The notes: generated by a model not told the origin, from the sequence alone. A stretch of 45,797 bases of DNA from Thauera phenylacetica B4P (GCF_000310225.1 NZ_AMXF01000008.1:1-45797), one strand, 5' to 3'; positions 17,190-25,997 are shown, counted from the stretch's first letter. Made by a program: numbers and translations.

Positions 17190-17478
17190 GCTTTCCGGCC
17201 GGCAGCGGGTACCGGCCGAAGTGCATGCGCACATACAGCGCGCACACCAGGGTGCCCAGGGCGAGCACCGACTCAGTGTACGCGTTTTGCGGGGTCACCC
17301 CGAGCGCGCGGCCGAGCTCGGCCAGCGTGCAGTGGGCGTCCAGGTGCTTCGACAGGATCACCCCGATGCGGTAGCGGGTGCTCCAGTTGGCGGGCGCCCC
17401 GGGGCGCAGGCGAGCGAACAGCGACAGCAGTTCGGTGAGGTCGGGCGCATCGGCCGCGTTCGATTTCACCGCGGCCAC
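17185..17478 (-). CDS. Sigma-region-4-like HTH regulator, candidate late activator
   Basis: 97 residues from GTG 17478 (a second GTG at 17469 has a better-spaced AGGGG). Residues 50-75 (CTLAELGRALGVTPQNAYTE) read like the helix-turn-helix of sigma-70 region 4.2. The rest is a short helical domain. It is the last early-operon gene, after Mor, in the place Mu uses for its late activator C, yet it does not resemble the Mor/C fold. I infer a role in late promoter activation. Its stop codon lies inside the late palindrome. Confidence 0.65.
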   Translation of the reverse strand: MAAVKSNAADAPDLTELLSLFARLRPGAPANWSTRYRIGVILSKHLDAHCTLAELGRALGVTPQNAYTESVLALGTLVCALYVRMHFGRYPLPAGKQ

Positions 17479-17485
17479 CCCTGCG

Positions 17486-17499
17486 CCTTTTTATAAAAG
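17486..17499 (-). promoter_or_regulatory. Candidate middle promoter -10 (TATAAA)
   Basis: The only A/T-rich patch in the 97-nt gap between mor and the next gene reads TTTTATAAAAAGG on the coding strand. In Mu, Mor activates a middle promoter at this place. The patch lies very close to GTG 17478, so the downstream GTG 17469 would suit it better. A GC-rich hairpin (17535-17552) lies further upstream. Confidence 0.3.
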
Positions 17500-17575
17500 C
17501 CCCTGGCGCCACGAACGCCCTCGCGCGCAGGCATCCGGGGCGGCAGCGCCCCGCAAACGGCACGGCGGGCCGATT

Positions 17576-18013
17576 TCACGATCTGCCCTCGGCAACGCCG
17601 CCTGCGTCCAGCCCGGGCAGTTTGCCCTGCCGGCGCTCGAACTCCTCCCGACCGCGGCGCTCGACGATGGAGTACACGTGGCGCTCGGTCACCCCGAAGG
17701 CCTGCGCCAGGGCGCGGTGGTTGTGCCCGGTGAAGCGCGCCAGGATCTGGCGGTCGCGCAGGCTCAGCTCGTAGCCCTGGCCCTTGGCCAGATAGAACTG
17801 GCTGCCGCCGAGCTCGGCGCGCAGCCCTTCGGCCAGCTCGAGCGCGAGGTGAGCATGCGCCGTGGCCTCACCAGGCAGGCGGTCGCGCAGCGACAGGTAC
17901 AGGCACTCGGCGATGCGCGCCCAGTTCTCCGGGTAGGCCGGGTCCAGCAGCGCAGCGAGCGGGGCCAGCTCGTCGACCGTGGCGCGGGCCAGGCGACTCG
18001 GCTCGGCGCTCAT
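17576..18013 (-). CDS. mor: Mor-family transcription activator
   Basis: 145 residues. Residues 60-80 (AEGLRAELGGSQFYLAKGQG) and 88-118 (DRQILARFTGHNHRALAQAFGVTERHVYSI) match the Mor/C family: a dimerisation strand with the Y-x-AKG turn, then an HTH. Mor switches Mu from early to middle/late transcription. The gene follows gemA by 1 nt, as in Mu-like early operons. The C-terminal 25 residues look disordered. Confidence 0.88.
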   Translation of the reverse strand: MSAEPSRLARATVDELAPLAALLDPAYPENWARIAECLYLSLRDRLPGEATAHAHLALELAEGLRAELGGSQFYLAKGQGYELSLRDRQILARFTGHNHRALAQAFGVTERHVYSIVERRGREEFERRQGKLPGLDAGGVAEGRS

Positions 18014-18014
18014 G

Positions 18015-18449
18015 TCAGCGGGCCTCCCATTGCTTGAGGGACTCGATCAGGGTGTGCTCCTGTGCCGGGGTGAGCCATTCCAGGCGTTGCACCTGGTTGT
18101 CGGTCTGCCCGGCGATCCAGCCCAGCAGGCCCGCCATGCGGCGGTTGCGCACCTTGCCCTGGTCGGCCAGCGTCTGCCACAGCGCCCACATCTTCTTTTG
18201 CCGGGGCGAAAGCGGCTTTTGACGCGCACCGCCCGCCCGCGGCCAGCCCGAATCGTGGAAGTGCTCGACGACGGCGTGCAGCTCGGCCGCGCTGCAGTCC
18301 TTGCTGCTGGTCTTGCCGGCGGCAAAGCGCGCCAGCGTAAGGCGGTAGGTGTCGTCATCCAGGCCCAGGTCGCGCTTGGCCGTGTGGATCTGGCGGATCA
18401 GCTGGGCGTGCTGCGCCGCCCGGGCGGCAGTCAGGGTTGCCGAAACCAT
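18015..18449 (-). CDS. gemA: GemA-like protein (Mu gp16/DUF1018)
   Basis: 144 residues. The N-terminal LIRQIHTAKRDLGLDDDTYR and the C-terminal AGLLGWIAGQTDNQVQRLEWLTP are typical of GemA/gp16 proteins, which alter host gene expression and DNA supercoiling in Mu. I chose ATG 18449 because GGAGG precedes it by 7 nt. A TTG at 18455 would overlap the upstream stop. Confidence 0.88.
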   Translation of the reverse strand: MVSATLTAARAAQHAQLIRQIHTAKRDLGLDDDTYRLTLARFAAGKTSSKDCSAAELHAVVEHFHDSGWPRAGGARQKPLSPRQKKMWALWQTLADQGKVRNRRMAGLLGWIAGQTDNQVQRLEWLTPAQEHTLIESLKQWEAR

Positions 18450-18451
18450 GA

Positions 18452-19144
18452 TCAACCCTCCAGCATGAGATTGGAGGTGGTCGCTACGCCTGCATGCAAC
18501 CGGGCTCCACGCCCGGACAGGCGCCCCGCGACCAACGCAGCTTCGTCCTTTGCCGACAAGTTCCGACCGGCGTTCCGGTCAGCCACATCCAGCTCGCCAA
18601 GACTGGGGTGGTGCAGTTGCATGTGCGCGTCGATAGCGCTCTTTGCGCCCTCCGGAGGCGTTGGTGCGGCGACATTGGCACACGCCGCATACACCCAGCT
18701 CTCGCTGAATAGGTCGGCGCGGCGAGTCTTGTTCGACTTCTTGATCCGCTTGAGTGTCGTCGCGATGAACTCGCCTCGCGCCTTGAGCGCCTGACGCAAC
18801 AGGACCTCGAACGAATAGGCGGCGATCTCGTTGGCGGGGGCTACGCCAACGAAGAGCCAGTGCGCAACGTCCCAGCAAGACCTGATGAAGATGAGTTTGC
18901 AGCCAAAGGCGCGAGCAACTCGCCCGGCAAGATCACTCTCCCACTTCGCGGGTCGAGCGACTGCGCCGCTCTTCGCCTTCGATTCACCGACGCCGGCAGC
19001 GAGCATCTCAACGCTGCTGACCTGATGCATCTCCATCAGCTTCTGCGCTTGCCGTAGTGCAGCCGCTGCCTCGTGCTCACTGCCGGACTTGGCCAGATCC
19101 ATGCACTTGCGAATCTTGGCGAGGATGTCGTCACGTTTGTCCAT
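18452..19144 (-). CDS. DUF2786-domain early protein
   Basis: 230 residues. Residues 5-45 (ILAKIRKCMDLAKSGSEHEA...QKLMEMH) match DUF2786, a small helical domain common in phage early operons. The rest contains a SFEVLLRQALKARGEFI helix and a basic KRIKKSNKTRRADLF segment that may contact nucleic acid. It overlaps the upstream gene by 14 nt. The gene is less GC-rich than its neighbours. No enzymatic motif seen. Confidence 0.75.
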   Translation of the reverse strand: MDKRDDILAKIRKCMDLAKSGSEHEAAAALRQAQKLMEMHQVSSVEMLAAGVGESKAKSGAVARPAKWESDLAGRVARAFGCKLIFIRSCWDVAHWLFVGVAPANEIAAYSFEVLLRQALKARGEFIATTLKRIKKSNKTRRADLFSESWVYAACANVAAPTPPEGAKSAIDAHMQLHHPSLGELDVADRNAGRNLSAKDEAALVAGRLSGRGARLHAGVATTSNLMLEG

Positions 19145-19361
19145 ACTTCACCTCCAATTCGATAGGCATGATGTGGAAATGGGTGGTGTCGCCGCCGCGG
19201 GCGATCTGTGTTGCGCGGTGCGTGCCCGGCGGCCACAGCTTGTCCATCAGGCGCTCGACGGCGACCTGCGGGCTGTTCGTGCTGCTTGCCCGCGTTTTCC
19301 CAATGCGGCAGTTGTACGCGTTGTAGCGATGGCGTACCGCCACTTCGATCGGGTAGGTCAT
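19131..19361 (-). CDS. Small early protein (76 aa)
   Basis: MTYPIEVAVRHRYNAYNCRI...PIELEVKYGQT, basic and strand-rich, starting 1 nt after the DUF3164 stop and overlapping the DUF2786 start by 14 nt. Proteins of this kind occur beside DUF3164 in Mu-like early operons. Function unknown. Confidence 0.65.
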   Translation of the reverse strand: MTYPIEVAVRHRYNAYNCRIGKTRASSTNSPQVAVERLMDKLWPPGTHRATQIARGGDTTHFHIMPIELEVKYGQT

Positions 19362-19362
19362 G

Positions 19363-20019
19363 TCACACCGCCGCCAGGTCGAGCGCGATCGCGCGGTACT
19401 GGTCCGAGTCGCCGATGCGCTGGTACACGCGCACATAGGTGGCTGTGCCGGTGCTCTGGATGCTGTCGCGGATGGCCTCCATGGCGCGTTGCCATTCGGC
19501 GTCGTCGATCTCGAGGCGCAGCAGCTCGAGCACCGCGGTGGTCTTGATCTGGCCCTTGGTGTCGGTGCGGAAGGCGCGATCGACCAGGGCGCGGATGTGC
19601 GGGTTCGCGCCTTCGCTCCAGCGCTCGATGCAGCCGTTGATGAGCACCTTGGCGGCTTCGAGCTCTTCGGTGAAGGCGATGCGCTCGGCCACCTGGCGCA
19701 CCACCTTGTACTGGCCATCGTAGGTGCTGATCTGCACGTTGCCTTTCTTGCCGCCGAGGTTCACCTCGTACTTTTCGCCGGCGATGCGCACCAGGTCGGC
19801 CACGTCGCCCAGGGCGCGGGCCTTGAATTCGCGCAGGCGCTGGTTGAGGGCGACCGCCTCGACGGCGATCTCGCGCGCGACCTGGTCGCGCAGCAGGTCC
19901 TGTTCGCGCACCTGGTCGATCGGCACCAGGTGGTTGGCGGCGTTGCGCATGTAGCCGGCGGGGGCGTCGTCATGCGCCGAGGTTGCGCGGGTGGCGCTGG
20001 GGGTGTTCGGGGTGGTCAT
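19363..20019 (-). CDS. DUF3164 family early protein
   Basis: 218 residues. The family signature is clear: YMRNAANHLVPIDQVREQDL, NLGGKKGNVQISTYDGQYKV, then IRALVDRAFRTDTKGQIKTT and VLELLRLEIDDAEWQRAMEA. DUF3164 proteins are conserved in Mu-like early operons near gemA. Their function is not established. The start overlaps the end of the upstream gene by 50 nt. GGA before ATG 20019 supports it, but ATG 19950 is possible. Confidence 0.85.
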   Translation of the reverse strand: MTTPNTPSATRATSAHDDAPAGYMRNAANHLVPIDQVREQDLLRDQVAREIAVEAVALNQRLREFKARALGDVADLVRIAGEKYEVNLGGKKGNVQISTYDGQYKVVRQVAERIAFTEELEAAKVLINGCIERWSEGANPHIRALVDRAFRTDTKGQIKTTAVLELLRLEIDDAEWQRAMEAIRDSIQSTGTATYVRVYQRIGDSDQYRAIALDLAAV

Positions 20020-20395
20020 GGTCGTGTCCTGTCATGCGGGTGGAAAGCTGTTGCATCAGTGCGGCAAGGCGGGCGCGGTTGGCGGCGCGCTCTTCGGCCG
20101 TCATCGGCGGGGGCGGCAGCGCGGTGGGCGGTGCGCGGATGGGCAGCGCATCGAGCAGCTGGCGCGGCGCCGGCCAGGTGGTGCATTGCGCGTACAGCGT
20201 GCGGAAGGCGGCCTGCAGGCGGGGCGCGTCCTGCGCTTCGGCCCAGCTCGCGGCCCGCACGGCCAGCGCCGCCAGCCAGATGTCGAGGGTGAGCGTGACC
20301 GCGTCCTCGCCCGGTGCACCGGGCAGGCGCAGGGCGACCAGGCCCTGCAGGCCGCGGGCCACCTCGCGCTCGATCCAGCGGGCGATCTCAGCCAC
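19970..20395 (-). CDS. Early protein with Pro-rich centre (141 aa)
   Basis: Starts MAEIARWIEREVARGLQGLV, a helical N-terminal domain, then TWPAPRQLLDALPIRAPPTA and a basic helix (AEERAANRARLAALMQQLST). The WPAPRQ-type motif recurs in helper proteins of Mu-like replication operons. It overlaps neighbours at both ends, so coupled translation is likely. Role unknown. Confidence 0.68.
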   Translation of the reverse strand: MAEIARWIEREVARGLQGLVALRLPGAPGEDAVTLTLDIWLAALAVRAASWAEAQDAPRLQAAFRTLYAQCTTWPAPRQLLDALPIRAPPTALPPPPMTAEERAANRARLAALMQQLSTRMTGHDHDHPEHPQRHPRNLGA

Positions 20396-20885
20396 GGGCG
20401 CGGTCCTCCAGGGCGGCGATGGCGCCCAGGGTGCGCGAGGGCTGCGCGGGGCGCGCCGTGGGCAGGTTGGCGGCCCCCTGGGTGGGCTGAGGCGCCGCGG
20501 CCACGGTGGCCGGGCGCCAGCCGCTGATCACCTCGTACAGCCAGCCATGGGAGGTGAGCGGAAGCTTGAGGCGACCCGCGTCGCGCGCCTCGAGCGCCTG
20601 GCCGATGGCCCAGATCCAGGCCTCGGGCGGCGCTGGCCAGGTGGCGCCGGCACGCTCGATGCGCTGGGCCTGCAGGTCGGGCACGATCTCGCGCAGCAGC
20701 TTGGCGACGCGGTCCAGGCTCAGCTCACGCCGCGCCGGCCGGAACAGGCCGATGTAGCGCGTGACCGCCGCACCCAGCGCCCCCGAGAGCTGGAAGACCA
20801 GGGCGAGCGCCTCGCGCGCGCCCTCGTGCGACATCAGCGCGTCCAGGCTCATCACGGCGCCGCAGTTGGGGCAGCGGGTTTTCAT
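20388..20885 (-). CDS. Zinc-finger early protein (165 aa)
   Basis: The N-terminus MKTRCPNCGAVMSLDALMSH has one CxxC knuckle and a downstream His. The middle (PARRELSLDRVAKLLREIVP) is helical. The C-terminus is Pro/Ala-rich. ATGA overlap with the upstream gene. It is likely to bind DNA or a replication partner. I do not recognise the family name. Confidence 0.7.
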   Translation of the reverse strand: MKTRCPNCGAVMSLDALMSHEGAREALALVFQLSGALGAAVTRYIGLFRPARRELSLDRVAKLLREIVPDLQAQRIERAGATWPAPPEAWIWAIGQALEARDAGRLKLPLTSHGWLYEVISGWRPATVAAAPQPTQGAANLPTARPAQPSRTLGAIAALEDRARG

Positions 20886-21823
20886 GCGGCAACCTCGCTG
20901 GCCCGCACGCGGCCCAGGCCGTCGAGCAGGCGGGCCAGGCGGGCCACGTCGGCGGGCGCGATCTGCAGCAGGTCGTCGCCGTCGTAGATCGACAGGCCAC
21001 CGTCGTCCCACAAGGCAAAGTGGATCTGCACACGCGGCGCCTCGGCCACCTGGGCCGCGGCGGCACCGATATCGATGTCGTCGGCGGGCTCCATGCCGCC
21101 GAGGGCATCGGCGATGGCGGCCAGGCCGGCGACGACGTTGGCTGCCGGCACGGCGGGCGGTGTCGTGGCGGCAGGCACCTCGACCCTTTCGGCGGGGACG
21201 ACGGATTCGTCGATCGCTGCTGCTGGGTCGTACAAACGGTTCGCGCGCTCGCCGGCCAGGCAGCCCCGGGCTACGCGCAGGCCGCCCAGCATCTCCTCGA
21301 CCAGATAGCCCACCCCTTGGGAGCTCAGACCCAGCTCACGCGCCACCTCGGCGTAGGTGAGCCCTTGCGCGATCGGGCGGCCGCGAACGAGCTCGGCGAT
21401 GCGGTCGCGACGGTCTTTTCCGGAGGTGCGGCGGCAGGGCTTGTTGCTCATGATGTTCTCCTCGATTGCGCGCCGGGCGGCCGGCGACTGTGGGAAGCGG
21501 CGCGGGGTTTCGGTGCGATGCACCGCGAAGCCGCCGCGGACGTTGAGGTCTCGCCAGCTGTGGTGTGCGACGGGCAGCCCGGTCGGCCAGATGGCCAGCC
21601 AGGGGGCCGGATCGGCGCCGCGCTGGATGTGCGCGGTATTGATGGCGCATCCGCGCCGCAACTGCTCGAGCGCCGCCCAGAAGTGCCGTTCGTCGCCGCC
21701 GAGCTGGGCGGCGATGTCGGCCGCCCGGGCCGGGCGCTTGCTGTTGTTGGGCGCGATCGCGGCGAGGATGCGGTCGGCGAGTGCGGCGGCGGCGGCCGGC
21801 GCGGCGGATGCGAGCGAGGTCAT
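20882..21823 (-). CDS. Two-domain HTH early protein, possibly a gene fusion
   Basis: 313 residues. Residues 1-124 contain one winged-helix-like unit (ADIAAQLGGDERHFWAALEQ) and WLAIWPTGLP. Residues 125-313 contain another HTH (LTYAEVARELGLSSQGVGYL) and a C-terminal VQIHFALWDDGGLSIYDGDD strand set. An internal ATG (Met125, 21451) has a strong GAGGAG 7 nt before it, so a separate 189-aa product is likely. It is ATGA-coupled to the gene upstream. Confidence 0.7.
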   Translation of the reverse strand: MTSLASAAPAAAAALADRILAAIAPNNSKRPARAADIAAQLGGDERHFWAALEQLRRGCAINTAHIQRGADPAPWLAIWPTGLPVAHHSWRDLNVRGGFAVHRTETPRRFPQSPAARRAIEENIMSNKPCRRTSGKDRRDRIAELVRGRPIAQGLTYAEVARELGLSSQGVGYLVEEMLGGLRVARGCLAGERANRLYDPAAAIDESVVPAERVEVPAATTPPAVPAANVVAGLAAIADALGGMEPADDIDIGAAAAQVAEAPRVQIHFALWDDGGLSIYDGDDLLQIAPADVARLARLLDGLGRVRASEVAA

Positions 21824-22044
21824 GGCCCGAGCGCCTCCCCCAGCTGCACGGTCAGCGCCAGCGCGGCAGCCTCGCTCAGGCGCAGGTGGCCGATGCGGCG
21901 CGGAGTGCTGCAGCCGCTGACCAGTTGCACTACCAGGCTGATGTCGCCGTTGTCGAGCTCGCCGGCGGTGACGGCGACGCGGGCGCCGCGGGCGCCGCGG
22001 TCGGCGATGTTGAGCGCGGTCTCGATCTCATGCTGGGTCGCCAT
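21820..22044 (-). CDS. Small early protein after MuB (74 aa)
   Basis: MATQHEIETALNIADRGARG...ALTVQLGEALGP. The two short halves suggest a compact alpha/beta fold. It starts 2 nt after the MuB stop and ends in ATGA overlap with the next gene. No family recognised. Confidence 0.65.
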   Translation of the reverse strand: MATQHEIETALNIADRGARGARVAVTAGELDNGDISLVVQLVSGCSTPRRIGHLRLSEAAALALTVQLGEALGP

Positions 22045-22046
22045 GG

Positions 22047-23279
22047 TCAGCACCCCGCGATCACGTCGGCGGTCACGCGCGGCATGGCCACCGCGGCTGC
22101 GGCGTTCATGGCGCGCACCACCAGGTTGTTGCACAACAGCGGGTAGCAGATGCTGCGCGCCTCGGCCGGGCTGCCGCCACGCGGGCGGTGCACCAGGCGC
22201 ACGCGGATGGCGTCGATCGCGGCCTCGTCGAGCACGCTGTCGATCGGCGTGCCGACGCGGGCGAACTTGTGCGCCAGGTAGGGGCGCAGATCGTCGTCGA
22301 GCGGCAGCATTTCGCGACGCTCGCAGCGCTGCACGATCTCGCGCACGTCGCCGAGCTTGTCGCTGAGCGTGTTGTCGAGCTCGGGCTGGCCGATCAGCAC
22401 CACGCCGAGCAGGCGGCGCAGGCCGACCTTGAGCTCCATGTAGCCCTTGAGGGCGCGCAGCGTGCTCACCGGCAGGCGGTGCGCCTCTTCGATCACCAGC
22501 AGGTTGTTGTAGCCGGCCTGCTGGCTGGCGGCGAGCAGGTCGCGCACGCGCTTGCTGCGCGCCTGGGTCGAGCTCGGGATGCTGCCCGAGGGGTCGAACT
22601 CGCGGATGATGGCCTCGGACACCTGCCCGGCCCACATCGGTTTGCCGCTGCGCTCGGTCTTTTCCATCTCCATCACGTAGGGCTTGATCACCACCACCGG
22701 GCGGTTCTCGATGCGGATGCGCTCCTCGAGCTCTTCGCGCAGGGTGGTCTTGCCGCTGCCCGATTCGCCCACGAGGGCCAGAAAGCCCTGGTTGAGCGCG
22801 CAGTCCATCAGCGCGGCACGGGTGCGGCGGGTGGCGGCGCTGGCGAAGACGTCGTCGAGCGCGCGCACGTCATCCACGAAGGGGCTGCGCGGCAGGCCGA
22901 AGTGCGCGCATGCATCCGGGGTCAGGTGTTTGTTGCGAAGTAACATTTGCTCGTCCTCGTCGTGCGGATCAGGTGAGTCGGTGGGTTCGGGGTGTTCCAG
23001 GGCCTCGGCCGCGCCGGCGGCGCCACCCTTGCGCGACCGGGGCCCGTGTTCGAATGCGCTTTCCACTTGCGCCGGCGTGGCGCCCGCGGCGGCAAGCGCC
23101 TGCTCGATGGCGGTGCGCAGCGCGCGGCGGCGGGCGCTGTTGCGCGGCCACATTCCGTGGTTGGCCAGTTGCGCCACGGTGGCCGGGCTGACTTCGGCGG
23201 CGCGCGCCAGCTCGCTCTGGTTGGTGCCCAATTGCAGCAGCAGCAGTTTCAGGTTCAGCACAGGATCTCCAGGGTTCAT
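22047..23279 (-). CDS. MuB-like transposition ATPase
   Basis: 410 residues. The N-terminal HTH (NQSELARAAEVSPATVAQLA, residues 20-39) is followed by a linker and an AAA+ core with Walker A GESGSGKT (171-178) and Walker B LLVIEEAH (260-267), in the MuB/ExeA style. MuB binds DNA non-specifically, selects targets and activates MuA. Start ATG 23279 overlaps the transposase stop (ATGA). The frame extends further upstream but coding begins here. Confidence 0.92.
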   Translation of the reverse strand: MNPGDPVLNLKLLLLQLGTNQSELARAAEVSPATVAQLANHGMWPRNSARRRALRTAIEQALAAAGATPAQVESAFEHGPRSRKGGAAGAAEALEHPEPTDSPDPHDEDEQMLLRNKHLTPDACAHFGLPRSPFVDDVRALDDVFASAATRRTRAALMDCALNQGFLALVGESGSGKTTLREELEERIRIENRPVVVIKPYVMEMEKTERSGKPMWAGQVSEAIIREFDPSGSIPSSTQARSKRVRDLLAASQQAGYNNLLVIEEAHRLPVSTLRALKGYMELKVGLRRLLGVVLIGQPELDNTLSDKLGDVREIVQRCERREMLPLDDDLRPYLAHKFARVGTPIDSVLDEAAIDAIRVRLVHRPRGGSPAEARSICYPLLCNNLVVRAMNAAAAVAMPRVTADVIAGC

Positions 23280-25012
23280 TGCCCACCCACCACGCGCAGA
23301 CCGCGGCGCACGGTGAGCCGGTGCTTCAGTTGCTCGATGTCGGTTTCGGGCACGCCGTCCGGGTACCACTCGGCGATGCGGGCGTGGGTGTCGGCGGTGG
23401 GCGTGACCCCCATGCGGCTCAGTGCTTGCAATGCCTGGAATGCGGTCAGGCGCACAATCGGCACGACACTGGCCGTGCGCACCTGGGGCACCAGCTCGGT
23501 ACCGCGGCGCGGCAGCAGCACCACGTCCGGCACGTCATCCAGGTGCTTGTACGGGTCCAGCGTGCCGCCAAAGGGCGTTTGCTTGGCGCGGCGCGCAGCC
23601 TTGGCCTCGGCCTCGCTGGCCGCACCAGTGGCCAGCGCCTCCACGCGCTTGCGCCCGGCATCGGCCGCGGTGCTCGGCATGGCCTTGTATTCGTGCCTGA
23701 TGTGGGCGGCATCCGCGAAAAAGCCGTTATCGTCACGCTCAACCTTCGGGATCTCGATCAGCACTTCCTGGCCGTCCTCGCGGTCGACCACAAACGCCGC
23801 CTCCGGCCGCAGCGGGTTCCAGGTGATGTCGAGCCTCTCGCCCACCATCACATTGGGCACGTCGCGCACCGACCACAGCGCGCCATCGAACTGCACCTGC
23901 AGGAACTGATTCACCGCGCGGGTTTCGGGCTCACTGGACAGCAGCTGGCGCGCCAGCGACACGTCGACCACGCGCAAGACATCCGCGCGGATCTCCATCC
24001 ACTTCGCCCAGCGCGTGACCTCGGTGCGCGAATGCACTCGGGTACTGTTGAACCAGCGCATCCAGCGCATGGCCTGCTCGTTGATCCACGCAATGCTCGG
24101 CACGTGGGTGAGCTTGAAGCCACTCTCGAAGTCGCATTCGACGATGTTCTGTGCGCCTTCCACCTGCCCCTTGGCGCGCGGGTTGCCCACGGCGTTGATG
24201 ATCTGCTCGATCTGCAACGCCCGCAGCAGGCGCCGGAAGGCGGGGGTGATGCCCACCCCGGGGTCCATCATCAGCGCCAGCGGCGCACCGTACATCTGGT
24301 GGCCGGGGCGCTCGGCCATCGCCGCCAGCAGCGCCTCGGCCATGCTGGCGATGCTCTCGCCGCCCGCCACGTAGTGCACAAAAATGCTGCCCGAGCAATG
24401 GTCGGTGATCACCCACCGGGTCAGGCGCTGGCGCTTGATCTTCTCGAAGTTGCCCGGCTTGTTTTTGTAGAACTCCGCCGGGCTCATGTCGGCCACGCCC
24501 CCTTCGGGCACGTAGAACAGCGTGCTGATCGAGGCGTCGATCTGCCACACCTCGTTCGGGTGCTCGGTACGCATCGGCGTGGCCGGCGCCGGCCGGCGCA
24601 ACTGCTCGGGATGCAGCCGGTAGCGGCGCAGCGCGCGTGCCACGGCCGAGGCCGACAGCGGGCTGAGCACACCGTCCGCGTCCACCACCTCGGCCCGCAC
24701 GCGGCCATCACCGCGGACGATCTCCAGCACCTTGGGCAGGCTCAAAATCTTCTTGTCGTTGGCGCGGTAGCCCTCCATCATCACCGCGCTGATGATCTCG
24801 GCTTCTTTCAGTGTCAGCGTGCACTGGCCCGCATCCACACGGCGCTTGCGTTCGGGTTGCACGACCACCTCCTTGAGTTTGCGGTGCAGGGTCGCCTTGG
24901 ACATGCGCAGGCGGCGGCAGGCGTCATCCATCACCGCCCCCTTGCCGCCATAGCCGGCCCGCTGCAGGCGGGCCTGCAGGTCGAGCAGGGCTTCGATCAT
25001 TGCGGGTCCCAT
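23276..25012 (-). CDS. DDE transposase (MuA-like, rve core)
   Basis: 578 residues. An N-terminal HTH (DACRRLRMSKATLHRKLKEV, residues 30-50) is followed by the catalytic core: Asp159 in VWQIDAS, Asp250 in LMMDPGVG and Glu285 in KGQVEGAQ, a D,D-34-E triad. A C-terminal beta-barrel region (VMVGERLDITWNPLRPEAAF) follows. It cuts the phage ends and joins them to target DNA in integration and replicative transposition. This type is found in BcepMu/B3-like phages. AAGGGG precedes ATG 25012. Operon position after the small regulators is standard. Confidence 0.93.
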   Translation of the reverse strand: MGPAMIEALLDLQARLQRAGYGGKGAVMDDACRRLRMSKATLHRKLKEVVVQPERKRRVDAGQCTLTLKEAEIISAVMMEGYRANDKKILSLPKVLEIVRGDGRVRAEVVDADGVLSPLSASAVARALRRYRLHPEQLRRPAPATPMRTEHPNEVWQIDASISTLFYVPEGGVADMSPAEFYKNKPGNFEKIKRQRLTRWVITDHCSGSIFVHYVAGGESIASMAEALLAAMAERPGHQMYGAPLALMMDPGVGITPAFRRLLRALQIEQIINAVGNPRAKGQVEGAQNIVECDFESGFKLTHVPSIAWINEQAMRWMRWFNSTRVHSRTEVTRWAKWMEIRADVLRVVDVSLARQLLSSEPETRAVNQFLQVQFDGALWSVRDVPNVMVGERLDITWNPLRPEAAFVVDREDGQEVLIEIPKVERDDNGFFADAAHIRHEYKAMPSTAADAGRKRVEALATGAASEAEAKAARRAKQTPFGGTLDPYKHLDDVPDVVLLPRRGTELVPQVRTASVVPIVRLTAFQALQALSRMGVTPTADTHARIAEWYPDGVPETDIEQLKHRLTVRRGLRVVGGQ

Positions 25013-25026
25013 GGCGCGCCCCTTGT

Positions 25027-25971
25027 CTACTCAGCCTCGGGGGCTGCCGTGTTGCCCGGCCAGCTCATCCACTCGGGGGTGCCGTCGCCTTCGATGTCGC
25101 GCAGGTTGAAGGCCTCGCGCAGCTCATTGAGCGCGCGCTGCAGCTCGCCCACATGACCTGCCATCAGGTGCCGGCAATCGCCGCCGCCATGCTCCACATA
25201 GTGCTGGGCCAGCGCCGTGAAAGCCGAATTCACCGAGGTGCGCAGCTTGTTCAGTGTCTCGGTCACCATTCCGGCGGTTTCCTTCGCCAGCTCGGCCAGC
25301 ACCGCGTCGGGCGGCTGCCGCCTGATGCGCACGCCCGCCTCGCGCAGGCGCTCGATCTCGACGGTCTTCTCGGCGGAGATTTCTTCGGTGGCCTTGAGCT
25401 CGTGGCGCAGTTCGCGCAGCTTGGCGCGCAGTTCCTTGACCGACATCGCGGCCACATCGTCGAGCGTGAGTTCGCCGGTCTGGCCGGTGAGCTCGAGTTC
25501 CTCGACCTGGCTGTCATCGAGCACCAAGAGTTCAAACAGCTTTGTCTGGCTGCCGGCCGCTTTCAAAAGCGGCGTTGACGCCGCATTTGAGAATTTCCGC
25601 GCGGACGACATGAACCGCTGCGCGACCCTCGCGTCAATGCCAAGTACGTCCAGCCGCGCGGCAAACTGCCCGTGATCGCAGGCCTCTTTCAGGACCACGA
25701 GCCCGCGCCCCACTTCCAGGCAAGCTTCGACCGAGCGCCGCATGTTGGCGCTGATGTCGCGCTGGATCAGGTCCGGGTCGGTGCAGTCGGCGGGCAGTTG
25801 GTAGCCCACCTGCAGCGCTACGGCACGGACATGCTGTTCGGCCTCGACGTTGCGCACGGCGAGCTCGCGCACTTGCTCTCGCATCACTGCGAGCCCGTTG
25901 CTTGCCGATTCCGATTCATCCTCGACGTCGACAATGTCGGGCACGGCGAGGGGTTTGCGTCCTGCGGTCAT
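25027..25971 (-). CDS. DUF3102-like early protein
   Basis: 314 residues from ATG 25971 (GGGAG about 10 nt before it). Residues 75-130 (VEACLEVGRGLVVLKEACDH, then FAARLDVLGIDARVAQRFMS) match the DUF3102 region. A long coiled coil follows (ELRAKLRELRHELKATEEIS). The gene lies directly upstream of the transposase. ParB-like or replication-linked roles have been suggested for such proteins, but I see no direct evidence. Confidence 0.75.
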   Translation of the reverse strand: MTAGRKPLAVPDIVDVEDESESASNGLAVMREQVRELAVRNVEAEQHVRAVALQVGYQLPADCTDPDLIQRDISANMRRSVEACLEVGRGLVVLKEACDHGQFAARLDVLGIDARVAQRFMSSARKFSNAASTPLLKAAGSQTKLFELLVLDDSQVEELELTGQTGELTLDDVAAMSVKELRAKLRELRHELKATEEISAEKTVEIERLREAGVRIRRQPPDAVLAELAKETAGMVTETLNKLRTSVNSAFTALAQHYVEHGGGDCRHLMAGHVGELQRALNELREAFNLRDIEGDGTPEWMSWPGNTAAPEAE

Positions 25972-25997
25972 TTTTTCTGGCTCCCTGGATAGGTGAT

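Noticed and set aside
23279-25156. 625-aa rightward ORF over the transposase
   Set aside because: Antisense shadow of a clear DDE transposase; His/Arg-rich with no domain.
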